This document shows, piece by piece, positions 35,001 to 48,180 of a DNA stretch of 64,000 bases; the stretch's first letter is position 1; each line of letters starts with the position of its first letter. The stretch is from Papaver somniferum (lineage: Eukaryota > Streptophyta > Magnoliopsida > Ranunculales > Papaveraceae): the NCBI RefSeq assembly GCF_003573695.1, contig NC_039359.1, positions 74,662,783-74,726,782 of the forward strand, read 5' to 3'. Position numbers and translations under genes: made by a program. Under the pieces are notes generated by a model, which was given only the letters and a program-made list of their open reading frames with translations, did no database searches and was not told the DNA's origin.

Positions 35001-35117
35001 ATTGATCGACTGACTGTGCTCAATAACAAAACTCTAATGCTCTATATCTAAACTGTATAAAATGCTTGTACTTTTTCTCTAGATATCAATTGCTTCTTAT
35101 AGCTCAACTGGCTCAAG

Positions 35118-35126
35118 TATTTATAG
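35118..35126 (-). promoter_or_regulatory. TATA box of the peroxidase gene
   Basis: CTATAAATA on the minus strand, about 120 bp upstream of the start codon. It is the best TATA match in the upstream region. Confidence 0.6.
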
Positions 35127-35932
35127 GGATTTTATGAGCATGCAGCACATATGTTCTTGGAAGATGGTAACAATGGTTTTTCAGTTTCTACCATTTTTTG
35201 AACTGGCCGGCCTTCCACAGTGGCTGCGGGTTGCCTATTTTGAAGTAGTTTTCTCTAGATTACGCACAGTGAGGTGAGGATTGTGACCGAGTCTTCTGGC
35301 AGTACCATTACTGCCCTAATTTTGTAGTATGCGTCCTACCTGGAGGGGGGAAGTTTGAGGGGGTTTCTAAGCGGGAGTATTTATTACGACGCTGACTTGT
35401 AAAATGGATCTCTAGCGAAAAGGTCGTTCTTGTTGCTTAGGCCAAGCATTTAGATTTTGCCATTTTGCTTGGGTATGTAACTTGAATGCAGCCAATTGAA
35501 AAGAGGGTTCAGTTGCACCTCACTGTGGAGAGAGGCTTTGCCTAGTCTAATCATTAATGTGTAAATATGAACACTCGTGCCGTTTTCAACAGGCTAAGTG
35601 GCAATCTGATGTTTGCATGAACCATTTTATCTGTATCTCATGCTTGTTTGCATAAATCAAATCAGTTTGTGTTAAGGAAATGATATTCGTTAACAATAAA
35701 TAAATACCTAAACAAAATAATACAGAAGAACAGAATAGTGGAAGCTACCAAAAAAAAATGTGGAAGCCGTAACGAAACTCGCTCCATCCGTTTTTTTATT
35801 CTTTCCGGTGTACAATATATACCTTGTTTTTTTTCTTCTCTCATTGTTATGTCTTCATTACCAGTCTGTCAAAATTGTTTGAAGAACAGCTCAAAATTGT
35901 TTGAAAGATCAGCTCAAAAGATTAGCAGTTTT
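35127..35932. other. Intergenic region with 12-bp inverted repeat
   Basis: No gene is seen. A perfect inverted pair, CACAGTGAGGTG at 35265-35276 and CACCTCACTGTG at 35516-35527, bounds a 263-bp stretch. It could be the ends of a miniature transposon, but I see no target duplication. The second copy of the 26-bp repeat starts inside it at 35276. Confidence 0.4.
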
Positions 35933-38900
35933 CTAAGGGGCCATGAGTCCTTCGACTGTATAGACAAGTGACTCTGCCCAGTCCTTCTTGAATAGCAATG
36001 TTTGTAGTGTCCTCATAACATCGTAATCTGGATCAAGCTTCCGCTGCCATCCCTGAAAGGACAGAAATGCAAACAACAAAAAGTCATAATCATCTCGACT
36101 ATTATAAACTACGACGCGTGCAGTTTTACATCATGATAAGATCTACAATACTAGAAATTGGTTTAGAATTCCAAAAACCAGAAGCTTGGTTTTCTTAAGA
36201 AGGATTCAATTTCAATTGATATCTTCACATTCCAAATTTTTAACATGAAACTTTGCCTAGTGTCGTTTAGTGTATATGTTCCAAGCTGCTGAAGGTTAGA
36301 CAATTTAGATACAACCCCACAGACGCACAATTGTGACACTCTACAATGACTAAGAATTTTTAGCAACAAGCAGCAATCATCTACCTAAATCATGTGTGAG
36401 CTTAGTTAACACTAGCCTATTAATATAGGTAAGCTATCAAATATGATTTTTTTAGTTGGTCGCTTGATACCCACCATCAAATGAGCATGTTGAAAACAAA
36501 AAGAAATCATGGATTGGATTGCAACAACTAAAAGGTGACAAGTAATTACCTCGAGCACCAACATAGTAACCATCACAGTGCAAACATTGCCATCAACATT
36601 GACTTTATGACGTCGAACTTGCTCAAGTAAATGATGCATGCAATCGGCAGGGTGGACTATATCACCTTCCGGGGTGCCCCAAAAAGCAAATGACTTTGAC
36701 ACTTCCTGATAAAAAACCATGATGTTTGAGTAGAAGATGTAGATAGCTAAAGAAAACTGCAAACAAGAATTCCTCTTATGCCATTCATTCACAAGATATT
36801 AAATAATAAAATCAGGTGATAACAGTTCAGTTAATGTGAGCTTAAAGCCTCGGATTCAAGATCATCACCACAGTACAACAGGCTTGGCAAAACATGATTT
36901 AAACCAATAGGATCTCTTACAAAATTCTGTAGGCTTGTACAACCAAGGGTTCACCTATATAAACACCTGAATAGTGTTCTGTAACAAACATTTTTTTAAT
37001 TTCTTGAAATCAATATTCACCATTCACATCTAATAACCTGAGTATTGGGCATCTACAGATTATTTGGCCTCTCCGTAGTTTCTTAGCAAACTAATGCTGA
37101 TGCATTTCATTTCAAGAACCTCCAGATAGATAAAGAAGATTATTCTTATCCAAAATGCATATTTAAATCATATAGTGATGGCTGAAGTCATGTGGTAATT
37201 ACTAGACAGTAGTAGCTAGAAATTAGGTTGGTAGTACTTAACTATGTGAGATATAGTATTTATATAAAAAACCTCACTCAAAATATACGAGGAATTGAAT
37301 ATTAGCAGATCAATTCAACATTCTGAAATAAGGATGAAAAACTTTCACATGATACTAAAAAGTCAACAAGACATTAAGATGACAAACAACACTACAGGCA
37401 TCAATCAATGTTAAGCTACAAAGATCTGCAACAAGCATGTTACCTCAATGAAGGCTTTTGGGTTCGGACAGTTCTGTTGTTTTGATAACCTCAAGGTGCA
37501 CTCCGCAGCTGTGCGGCCATCACGAACTGCAACAGCCTTAAAGAACTCCAATAAATTTACTCTATCACTCTTAGAGAGCTCAGCTGTCATCCCAACATCA
37601 AGGAAGATAACATGAGGCCTCGATTTAAAGAGCTTCTTACGAGAAGGCTTGCCTTTAGGTACCCGGACAAGGATATTTCCGGGATGCATATCTGCATGGA
37701 TAAAATTATCCACCTGAAAGATAATTGCACTGATTGTAATGCTAACACAATATAGGAAGAACAAAACAACCATGAAGTTCATTGACTCTGATGATTATCC
37801 TTTGTGAATATGACCAACAATACCTATTACCTACCTGCCCAAATGTAACAGATTGCACTAATATGTTTCAGATGTAAGTCATTGTCTGGTCTGTGACGTT
37901 TCTTTGCATTGATTCTTGTCGTGCATGAAAATATCATATATGCCATTATTACTTTGATGCAAGAGTAAATGCAGAAATAACTTACCAAAAGCATCTTCAG
38001 AAGCGCATGAGTACCAATGTGAGCAAGAGCACTTTTCATTCTTTCATGTCCTACATTCTCATCAACATATGCTGCAACACTTTCTCCATTCTCAAAAGTC
38101 TCCACTAAAACAGCAGGATGCACCAGAGGATATAAAGGCTTTGGGAAAGAGACATCTTTCCAATGTCGAAAATTGTAAATAAAACGACTCAATTGTGCTG
38201 CTTCTCTTGCAAGATCTACTTGAGACATCATAAAGACAGCAAACTGTTGTACACTTTCATCAAGTCTCAACCACTTCAATGCGGGGATGAAGTTCGAAAT
38301 TTTGGCGACCACATTAATAATTGCAAAATCTGTTCTAATTGATTCACCAACACCAGGATGTCTAACTTTCACAGCAACCACAATCGGCTTCGACTTTTGA
38401 CCTGGGTATCGAAATCTCAAAGTAGCTCGATGTATTTGGGCAATACTTCCTGATGCAACAGGTTCCTCCTCAAAATCCTCAAAGATTTCCGGAAGTTTAC
38501 GACCAAATGCTTTTTCAATAGTTTTTTTAGTGTAGGCAAAGCTATGAGCTGGGGCTTTGGTGTGAAGCTTTGAAAGCTCGGTGCAGAGATCTCTAGGAAA
38601 GAGATCAGGTCTTGTAGCTGCCCATTGTCCCCATTTTATAAAAGCTGGACCTGCTTTTTCCAGTGTAACACGTACTATACGAAGCCATACTTTCCTAAAG
38701 TTCTCACCCATACAATCCGCAAATGGAGCCATTGCTATGCTTGGTGAAAAAAGAATTGCCAAATACATGCTTCTGAATAATAACATGATTCCGTCAAAGA
38801 TTGAGAACAAAAATGAGCTCAAATAAAGATGCCCATTTTGCGCATGCATGTAAATACTATTACTTGTTGCAAACTGCTCACTGTGTCCGGCAGCCCAAGT

Positions 38901-39805
38901 CCTTTGTGTCCATGCTGCATTTCCAAGAACTAGTGCAAAAATGCTAGGAACTATAACGGGTGATCTGGTCAATGCCAAGCTCACAGCACAAGCTATCTTA
39001 TTTATGGGAGGGAATGAAGGCCCATTGTAAGAACATATCTGATAAAGCCTCTTCCAAGCAACTTGAGCATGATGTGTCACTGTATTATTACTGGTCGAAA
39101 GTAGAGAATTTTTTGTGTAACTGCTACAAAAATTTGACTTGGCCTTATAAAATGAATATGAAAGATGTCTTTGACTGCTGTGTTGTGAGTATAATCTAGG
39201 AATAGAGGATTGTGAGTATAATCTAGGAATGGAGGAAGATAGTCCAACTGTAACATGAGCCCCATGCTTCTTCGTCACCAAGCAACTGTTTCTTTGCTCT
39301 AGAAAGAGGCGCCCAACTCCTCTATTTCTTCCCAGTGTCAAAAACCTGCATTTTTATGGTTGTGCTGTAGAGTTAAAAGATTCTCCAAATCTTAACCTAG
39401 TCGATGCAACACTATTTTGTGGTCAGCTAGAAATGCAACATATAAATCCTGTGTTTCATTATTGAATATGCAAATGCGAATGCAACCTAGATGCAGATTG
39501 CTCAAACTGATTAAACTAAAGACTTAAACACCTATTATCTTTAACATGAGTTGACACATGTATGAGAACTCTTTAAACAAAGTTAAGCTAAATGTGCATG
39601 CTCACAGGCGTATTCAAACAAAAATAGATGAAAATAAGCAAAATCCAAATTGAATTATCAATCTCTAACCACCAATAAAACCTACACAATCTCATATCAG
39701 AACAAGTAAATCATATTGTCAGCATTAATAGCATGCCCTAGGGGTGGTGGAACAAAAAGAGGGAAAAAATTGTAAGACAAGGATAAATTACCTGTAAATG
39801 GTCAT
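35933..39805 (-). CDS. ABC1/UbiB-family atypical kinase (ADCK2-like)
   Basis: Five coding exons, 39805-39792, 39345-37986, 37713-37444, 36705-36550 and 36052-35933 (14, 1360, 270, 156 and 120 bp), total 1920 bp or 639 residues, all with GT-AG junctions. The 14-bp first exon encodes MTIY and joins in phase 2 to RFLTLGRNRGVGRLF, an arginine-rich start typical of a mitochondrial presequence. Family motifs are GPAFIKWGQWAATRPDLFP (the KxGQ-type inhibitory motif with W), EPVASGSIAQIHRA (nucleotide loop), VVAVKVRHPGV (lysine), DNFIHADMHPGNILV (catalytic) and HVIFLDVGMTAEL (metal binding). ABC1 kinases support ubiquinone or other isoprenoid lipid metabolism; FIKWGQW is closest to the ADCK2/abkC branch. 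It ends YTVEGLMAP and a TAG stop. A likely 5'UTR intron lies upstream, with a donor-like GTGTAAG near 41407. Confidence 0.93.
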
Positions 39806-41500
39806 TGATTGATTCTAAGCGTAACGTGTATATCAAGAAGGTGGGGTTTACATACTCTTCTGATGGCATTTTTGATTGCACTCGGAAAATAGAATCATGG
39901 TTCTAACTGTAATCATTAGCATTTCCAGCTGCCTATCTTCTTCATTACCTTCAATAATACGAAGAAGAATCTCTGCAGAAACCTAATTGGTAGGAAAGGA
40001 GGAGATCTACTGAAGAATGGATAAATGGCTCATCCGTGTCTTTTGTGTTCCCCTTAAACCTAAATGACATACATAAAAAACAATAAGATGCCAGTCAATA
40101 ATCTGTACGGCTGTGAAGGATCAAATCAAATAAATTCTGGTTCTAAATTCCACATTAAAAACACTTGTGGCTTTCAAATGCAGTTCCGAATTCCATAAAC
40201 ATGAGACAAATTGACAAGCCACAACAATTTTGACTTGAAGCAACTGTGGGGAAGACAAAGTTGTAGGACAAAGAAGTATGCGGCAGTTAATTTCCAAAGC
40301 TAGAATGGTCTAAGTTCTAGTCATCACTAGCCACATTGATCCAAAATAGAACTACACAGCAGTCTGTAAGTTCCTAATTGATCGTAGGTTGGTTGTGGTT
40401 GGTGACATAATAGAAACTTACATCTCACTGACGTCGGTTCTAGCCAAAGGTCTAATGAGAAGTTCGATGCAAGATGAAGCAGGGAAGATAACTGGAGTTT
40501 ATGGAAAGTTTAGGTACATGTTTACGGTGGTTTTGGACAGAATTTATATGCCAAGAAACCAATGAAAGTGAGTTGTTGCTGTACTAATTCTGTTGGTCTT
40601 TATGATGGGGATTAACAGATAATTGAGCTGGATTCATTGATGGTAGCAGAATGTCTTAAAGTCGTGATGATTTTGGTCGAGTTTATGGTGTTGACTCAGG
40701 ATGCAACTTGGCCTGAAATTTCAGCTGAAGTTGTTGTTGATGTGACTGATTGCATGAATGATTGTGTGGGGTGTTGAGAGATTTCGAAAGCTAAGAAGGT
40801 ACGGATCAGTAGAGTTTTGGGTTGTGGTTGGACCTGGAAATTGAGTAGAAAATCAGCTTGAAATTAGAGGGACTAGAGCGTGTTTTCAAGTCAAGACAAT
40901 AAGGTTGTATGTCACTAGTGGTCTGAGATTGTGGTGATGTTTCAGAAGCTAACAAGGGAATGGAAATGTTGCTCGAGTGATTGGCTAGTTATGGTTGAAT
41001 TCTGGAGCTAAAAAGCAATTGAGAGGACCATGTTTACAGTATAGATAGCTGAATAGAAAGACTAAAATTAACGGAATCACGAACACCAGTGAGTTGCAGA
41101 TATCATAGATGGGATACTTTTATCAGAAAGAACAAAACATAGATTGCACCAGACAATAATTAGATTTTCCTGCATTCCATCACAAAATACTTGGTACATT
41201 TTTGTTCAGGATAACCATTAACTGGATTTGAAAACCCATTCATGCAATTAAACTAAACAAAATCATTCCTTTCCAATTTCTACTTTAACCGATTCATCAA
41301 AACAAATCTTCGTATCTTATTAGGTACAAAAAATCAATTTTTTTGGTACCAGACAGAAACTAAAACAAAAACAAGATTCAAAGATGAAAGGGATTTGTAA
41401 CTTACACGAATTTGATATCTTCTTCTTCTTGGACGACGATCTCCTGTTAGGTTTGTTGAGAAAAAATAACAGAAAGAGAGGTTTAAAGAGGAAATTCAGA
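39806..41500 (-). other. 5'UTR and probable leader intron of the ABC1 kinase gene
   Basis: No coding frame. Minus-strand purine-rich leader sequence (GTCCAAGAAGAAGAAGATATC) near 41443-41423 runs into a donor-like GTGTAAG near 41407. Another transcribed-looking stretch precedes the start codon at 39805, and an acceptor such as AGGCAG near 39930 is possible. The boundaries are inferred. An upstream ATG near 39868 would open a frame out of register with the main start. Confidence 0.4.
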
Positions 41501-43164
41501 GACTTCTCGTTTGGTTTGGGATTAATTTGTTGTGTGAAAAGACTTGGGTTATGGCAAACCTAATTTCTTGGGACTTGGGCTTGAATTTATGGCAAACCGA
41601 CCAAAAAAGAAATACTCATGGCAAGTATGCCGGTGGCTAGCCAATTTCAAACTTATAGGTTCACAGTTAGAATAACCGTGTTTTTGTGTTAAATGATGGA
41701 TCCCGTTATTTTCATGTGATATTACGGAATTTGTTTGTAAAACTTATTCCCATGATTAATCTGCCATTTAAAAGCATGATTAATAGCTTTTTCTGGAGTA
41801 GTGTATCGTAGACAAGAACCTCAAGATAAGAACTGTCCATCTTCGTGATAGTTTGATGTAGCTATCATTACTAGTGGTCAGGCAAAATTGCCTACTATCT
41901 CAACTACAATAAGAGAGAAAGTATAAGATAAGCAGTTAGTTGGAACATTTCAAGTAAAATTATAGCATATTAAAGTGAATGACGCGATCTAGAAACCTCA
42001 AACACAACCGAGATCGTAGAATATATCTGAAAAATATCAAGGATCAAAGGGACCAAAGGTACAGCCTGACACAAAAGTATAACACAGGTCGATAAAAAGT
42101 CCAATTCTAAGAAATACAAAAGACTAACGAGGAAATGACCTACCACTGCTTGAAATGATCTAACACAGGTTGAAAGATATTAAATAAGCCAATAGGTCAA
42201 GAAAAATACCATAAGGCACATCTAGAGATCTAAAATAATAAATAATTCAGATCGATGAAGTTTCATAACAGAAGATAGAAAGAAAGACCCATGTCAGGTC
42301 AAAAAACACCATCACACATGTCGAAAGATAAATATTTGCAAATACAAGGGTTGAAACATAAAGGCCAAAGCCACAGCTCGGTCTAGAATTACAACTCAAG
42401 ACGATAGAATGATCGTCAAAGTCAATATAAATAAGACTAGAACTAGTTCAAAGAGAGGCTAAAGTCAAGAATTAAGACCCACCACATGTCGTAGAGTTAA
42501 AATACTCTAGATCGATAGACTTAAAAAATCAAGATCAAAAATTATAACTTATACAAAGGATTTGGGGAAAAGATTAATTTAACCCAATAATCTGACTCAT
42601 ATCAAAAATATGATCTTGAAGTCGAAAAGCAGGTCAAAAACCTCTAAACTCGACCAATCTATGAATTCAGTCAAGTTTAAATACCAAATCACAGGTAAAA
42701 AAATAAGGCATGAAAATTTGAAGCTACGTTAATGGCTCAAAATAAAAAAAGATCAAAAATCAATAGTGACCATCATCAAACTAAGGTTACTGATCAGAAG
42801 AATCAGAATCTAAACTTAAAATTTGTTCTCAAGACCAAAAGGGGAGGAGTAGTCATAAGAACGCGAATGTAAAAGAAATATATATACATCAATTCGATTA
42901 AAAGCATAATAGTTCCCAAATTTTTTTACAAAAAAAAAAAATTACAATAGCTATTACAATTAAATCAATCTTTCAAATAGAGGCTCCTGACTGATTAGTT
43001 CGACTCACCCCTAACAGCAGAATCATCAACATCTATGTCAGCGACTTCCGCAGATGGTTGGACTTCTGAGTAAGCAACTAGGAGAGCCTGAGAAGAAGCC
43101 ATTGGTAATCCAAACGGGTTTCCTCCAAAGAAGAAGCTTGATGATCTGAACTTTCAGGATTACC
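41501..43164. other. Non-coding, purine-biased region with recurring CAGGTC words
   Basis: No protein domain. From about 41940 to 42850 the plus strand is very A-rich and CAGGTC(A/G)A-like words recur irregularly (for example near 42085, 42174, 42196, 42295 and 42633). It resembles the untranslated interior of a retroelement, but I see no LTRs. Confidence 0.35.
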
Positions 43165-43482
43165 TTAAGGAAAATAAGGTAAAACTTTCGACAGGAGAAT
43201 TTGGTTCTGAACATATTCAAGATTAAAGTTCGGAAACTCAACCCGATTATTCAGAAGCTTGTTCTCAGCTTTAAGAACACTACACTCAGATGTAGCAACC
43301 CTCAAATCCTCTGGGAACTTCTTAAGAAGATCAGTGACATACTTGTTGGCTTGCTTATCTGAATTAACTTTAGTCTTCAATGAAGAGTACTTCTTTTTCA
43401 GAGGCATCAAAAGAGTCATGACCTCATTGTACTGAGACCACAAATATCTAGCTAGTACGAAAAACGTTTCTACTAAATTCAT
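43165..43482 (-). pseudogene. Unrecognised coiled-coil frame, possibly retroelement gag
   Basis: A 105-codon frame with heptad-like content (MPLKKKYSSLKTKVNSDKQ ... ECSVLKAENKLLNNRVE). I do not recognise a family. The composition and its setting beside retroelement debris suggest part of a gag or a transposon accessory protein. It may equally be chance. Confidence 0.25.
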
Positions 43483-43859
43483 CGAGCACCTAAAATAAAG
43501 GGAAGGGGAAGAGTCTACAACTATAATAAATGCCTTAACAAAGAACTGTTTACCCTAGCTAATTTTGGGGCAGACCTAGCCTCATCTTCGGAAAATGAAA
43601 CAGGAGAAAGAGGAGTAAGATCAACAGGTCGAGAAGCATTAAGGAAAAAAATCCAATGCATAAGGACCATCTTTCATCACAAACACTTTTCGTTTACAGT
43701 GATTCTATCAAAACTGGAATAACAGTTACCAGGAAAAGGTTTCCAGAGACGAAAACCCTGGATTTCTTCGAAGGTCCCGGGGAAAGGCAAGAACTTACAT
43801 CCTTTCTTTTATCTGAAAAGGGAATGAGCATTTAAAACAAAACGCTACATTTGGGATGT

Positions 43860-44985
43860 TCAAGGATCCTTAACAATATCAAGATTATGTTGTTAAACAT
43901 CTCAAAATATGATTTAAGCATTGGATGTTCAAAGGTTCTTAACAATATTAGTTCGAAAAATTTATTGTTTAAGAATTAATTTGTGGACCAATTGAAAATA
44001 GCCTAAGCAATGATTCTATCATTTGGGAATGTTTCAAACTTCAAAAGAGAGATATCAGAACTTTTGATATTTCGACTCAGGGTAGGTTGGCGAACCAGTT
44101 CGCAAACCATGGATACCTGAATTTTTGAAATACAGGAAGGTTGGTGAACCTGTTCGCAAACCTTAAGTTCAGAAGGAGACCGTTGATGAACTCGGTGCAT
44201 GAATCGTGGTGATCCGAATTTTTCATATTGGTGTAGAGAGGCTAACAGTTGGCAAACCCGATTGACGGACCGTGTCCATCTGAGTTCACGAGCAAAGTAG
44301 GGTTGGCGAACCCTATTCACGAATCGTTGCACCCTGATTCGTGAACTGCTTATAAGGTTCACGAACCGTTTCACCAAGGGTCATACTAAAAGTTTAGCAG
44401 ATGCTTAAAGACATATTTCTTTAAATATGTTTGGCATTGCTATGACTCTCATAAACACCTTCCAGACATCATTGATCACTAAAACACTTGTATATTTGTA
44501 TCATGATTAAATTCTTAAGTGTTTAAATGAACATCAAATTGCTTATAGTCCATAAGGCATATTTTCCAGAACAATCATAATACATCGTTCCTAAGCCGAA
44601 CCATTGTGTATATTCTTGTATATTCCTAAACCCTAATTAGAATTTCAACTAAACAAAGAGAGTGTTTGCTCGAATCTCAAGTTATCTTGTCTTGAATTCT
44701 AAGCAACCCTCAGTCTTGAACATCTGTAAATAGATATGCTCTTTCAACTAGGAAATTTAATCCCTGACACTTTGTGTCCTAGTTGATAACTAGAGTCATC
44801 TTCTATTGACATAGGTTTCCTCTGAGAAACATAATTACGTCTTCGACTAAAATACTTCACCTTGGGGATTCATGAAGCTAGGTTCGACTATATTTTACCT
44901 TGATAGTTTGTCTACGCTGATCTTGATTTTCTATTATCGAGGTTCTCTTAATCTCTTTCAGTCAAGATAAGTAGTTGAAAATGCA
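43860..44985 (+). repeat. Sirevirus-type LTR fragment, plus orientation
   Basis: Similar in reverse orientation to 55950-57010; both contain the block GTCCTAGTTG plus AGAAACATAATTA after a TATA-like TCTGTAAATAGATATG (about 44724-44739). From 44080 to 44370 it carries about eight copies of short palindromic words such as GGTTGGCGAACC (44085-44096) and GGTTCACGAACC (44356-44367). Clustered palindromes in the LTR are a known trait of Sireviruses. The repeated peptide frame on the minus strand here is a by-product of these words. Confidence 0.65.
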
Positions 44986-47508
44986 GGGGTCCAACAACCA
45001 CACCCAACAATTCGTTTTGAAATCTGAGAGGACTTACTCCAATAAACTTTCTAGAGAATCGACTAGACAGTCAGACTCAATCGAGAATAAAGTATATCAA
45101 AGAGTTTAATATCTCTAACTATTAATTCAATCCGCAATCAGCAAATAGAAATTTGCGAGCCCGAATGAATAAGAGGAATTACTTGAACTGTACCAAAGAC
45201 CAATGTTCAAGTGTCAATCAATGTAATCAAAAACCAAAGGTTGGATATTCTAATTGATTGATCTTAACGCACAACCTGTGATATTTCAATTATATAACAA
45301 AATATAATGCGGAAAAGATATAACACAGACACCAGAATTTTGTTAACGAGGAAACCGAAAATGCAGAAAAACCCCGGGACCTAGTCCAGTTTGAACACCA
45401 TACTGTATTAAGCCTCTACAGACACTAACCTACAACCAATTAACTTAGGACTGGATTGTAGTTGAACCCTAATCAATATCACACTGATACAAGGTACAGT
45501 TGCGCTCCTTACGTCTCTGATCCCAGCAGGATACTACGTACTTGATTCCCTTAGCTGATCTCACCCACAACTAAGAGTTGATACGACCCAAAGTCGAAGA
45601 CTTGATAAACAAATCCGTCTCACACAGAAAAGTCTGTATGATTGAATAAATCTGTCTCCAACAGATACACCCAAGAGTTTTGTTCCGTATTTTGATAAAT
45701 CAAGGTGAACATGAACCAATTGATAAACCGGACTTATATTCCCGAAGAAGAGCCTAGTATTATCAATCACCTCACAATAAACTTAATCGACTAGCGGAAC
45801 AAGTTATTGTGGAATCACAAACGATGAGACGAAGGTGTTTGTGACTACTTTTCTATCTTGCCTATCGGAGATATAAATCTCAAGCCAATTTTACAATTTC
45901 ACTCAATCACGATAGAAACAGTAAGATCAGATCACGTAACTACAAATAGAATAGTTGGGTCTGGCTTCACAATCCCAATGAAGTCTTCAAGTCATTAACA
46001 GGGTCTCGAGAAGAAACCTAAGGTTAAAGAAGAATCGACTCTAGTTATTCAACTAGTAACACACAAGAGGTGTGGGGATTAGGTTTCCCAGTTGCTAGAG
46101 TTCTCCTTTATATAATTTTCAAATCAGGTTTTGCAATCCAAGTTACCTTGGTAACAAAGCATTCAATATTCACCATTAGATGAAAAAACTAATTCAACCA
46201 AGCTAATATCTTTCAACCGTTAGATCGAACTTAGCTTGTTACACACAAATGAAATGTACCCTGATTTAGCTTTATGTAACCATAACCAAACGTGTACACC
46301 ATATTGGTTCACAAATAGTTAACCGAGGTTAGCCATATGATTACTCTCATATCAACCTTATTCATCTTAACCATAACTAGTTCAAATGACTCAAATGAAA
46401 CTAGTTAAAGAGTTGTTCAATTGATATATTCTCATAGATTTATACACGAACACAATTGAAGCAAAATCGGTCTGATTCACTCGAATCAATACATGAACAT
46501 TACAGCCACGGTTTGCACAGATTGTATACCTTATTGATAAATGTTTAGGTTCATGTACAACCGATTTTAGAAAGTAACCTACTTACGTATGTGTATGGAT
46601 ATGCGTACTTAAGTAACCGGATTTGATTTTGTTTTAGTTTTCAAACTCAGCAAAAATTCACGGACGTGAACTTTCCGCCAGTATGCGTACGGGTACGTGT
46701 ACTATAGGTAACCGGATGAGTTTGGTTTTGGTTTTCAAATTCAGCAGAAATTCACGGACGTGAACTTCCGCCAGTATGCGTACGGGTACGCATACCTACC
46801 CAGTCTCCTACAACCTTTTTGTATACACACAAGTATGCATACTTTAGGTTCCCGGTTTTGGACTTATACACAAATGTGCGAACACACTATGCTTATATCC
46901 AAAGAAGGTTACACGATTCTAAACTGTTTATTTCAATCATTGAAACATTCTTCTATAATGACAATAGCCGTTTTCACACACTATTAGCATCAAAGCAATT
47001 TTCAAGATATTGAAATAATCATTATCGAAACATTCCAAGTCTTACACCAAATGATTGTATCACACAAACCATGTCAGATCTTACTCGGTAATTTTTTCAT
47101 GATATAAGATGAACTTGGTCGAAGCGAAAGCTTATCAACACATATTTCGAGAAATATGTAAGCGAGATATACTCAGCTCGAAATCTCAAATGTGTATATA
47201 GAAAACTATATCGTAATACGACTTATGTCTCAATATAGGAAATAAAGTAGAAATAGATTTTCCAAGTGATAGATGAGTTTAAGTCTTCACACATCTTTGG
47301 TCGATGAAGTTCCACAAGCTCTCCTTAGTAGTTTCCCGTCTTCAAGTGATAAACGTCGTGAAGTGTAAGCTCAACTACACAAACTATGTCCTAGTACGAG
47401 ACATCTATAAATAGGCTAGAAATCAAGACTTATAGTTTTGATCACTAACATTGACAAACATGCTTGAGATAGCAACGCATGCGAGTTCGACCGAGCAGTG
47501 CTCTAACA
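44986..47508 (-). repeat. Sirevirus-type LTR, minus orientation (about 2.5 kb)
   Basis: The right edge, ...GCTCTAACA at 47508, is followed directly by the pyrimidine run ATCTCCCCCCTTTTC, a polypurine tract on the minus strand, so this is the 3' LTR of a minus-strand element. A TATA box TATATAAAGG (minus) lies near 46120-46110. The 45014-45720 part is repeated at 57154-57847. The left edge near 44986 (TGCAGGGGTCC) is inferred from where the two copies begin to match. A tandem array with GTATGCGTAC palindromes lies at 46600-46800. Confidence 0.65.
46621..46800. repeat. 93-bp tandem repeat with GTATGCGTAC palindromes
   Basis: Two full units and a partial one of about 93 bp. Each has TTCACGGACGTGAACTT and GTATGCGTACGGGTACG (46681-46690 and 46774-46783 for the ten-base word). 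It lies in the U3 part of the LTR, upstream of its TATA box. Confidence 0.75.
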
Positions 47509-48180
47509 ATCTCCCCCCTTTTCAATTTTAGTGACAAAACTATCAAAATATATGGATTACAAAACAAATAAAAATTGTAGCTTCTCATCCAAATGCTTGA
47601 TCTCCTTGGCATCTTCAACACGACTCGAAATATTCGTCACTTCCAAGTACTCCATGATCCTAAAGGTTTTAAGTCCAGCATCATAGTTGTTGAAGATCCG
47701 TAGTGATAACAATGAGAAAACAAAGTGCTCTCAATCATTGTTATACAGTGTCATAGTATTATTAGACAACATCAAAGTTCAATTGTATCACAACTTTGAC
47801 AACAATACTATGGTGATATGTATGACTCCCCCTTAGTCAATACTTCATCTCAACATGAAAACTACTCCCCCTTACATAATGATCCGTAAACCATATGTAT
47901 TTGTAGTATCACATTGCACATTAATTCTCCCCCTTTTTATCAATATAAATTGGCAAAGGTACGAAAACTAGTGGGATCCTCTTGAATATTTCATAGAGAT
48001 ACTTCATGACCAAAAGAGAATACCATATCAACTTATTTAGATGTCATCATAAAGTCGAAGCTAAATGCATTCATCAAGGAGTTTATTAATATACAAGATA
48101 ACCCCTATAATATTCCATAGCCGCACTCCCCACAAAGATTTGGCAATTAAGCACAAGTTGAAAAAGAACTCTCCCCCATA
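47509..48180 (-). repeat. Array of polypurine tracts
   Basis: On the minus strand, runs of the type AAGGGGGAG occur at about 47511-47521, 47824-47834, 47865-47875, 47927-47937 and 48170-48180. The first abuts the LTR and should be the functional plus-strand primer. Repeated polypurine tracts before the 3' LTR are described for Sireviruses. Confidence 0.7.

Noticed and set aside
44003..44377. 124-codon minus-strand frame with repeated RFVNRVRQP-like peptides
   Set aside because: The peptide repeat is a direct consequence of the palindromic DNA words of the LTR, not a protein.
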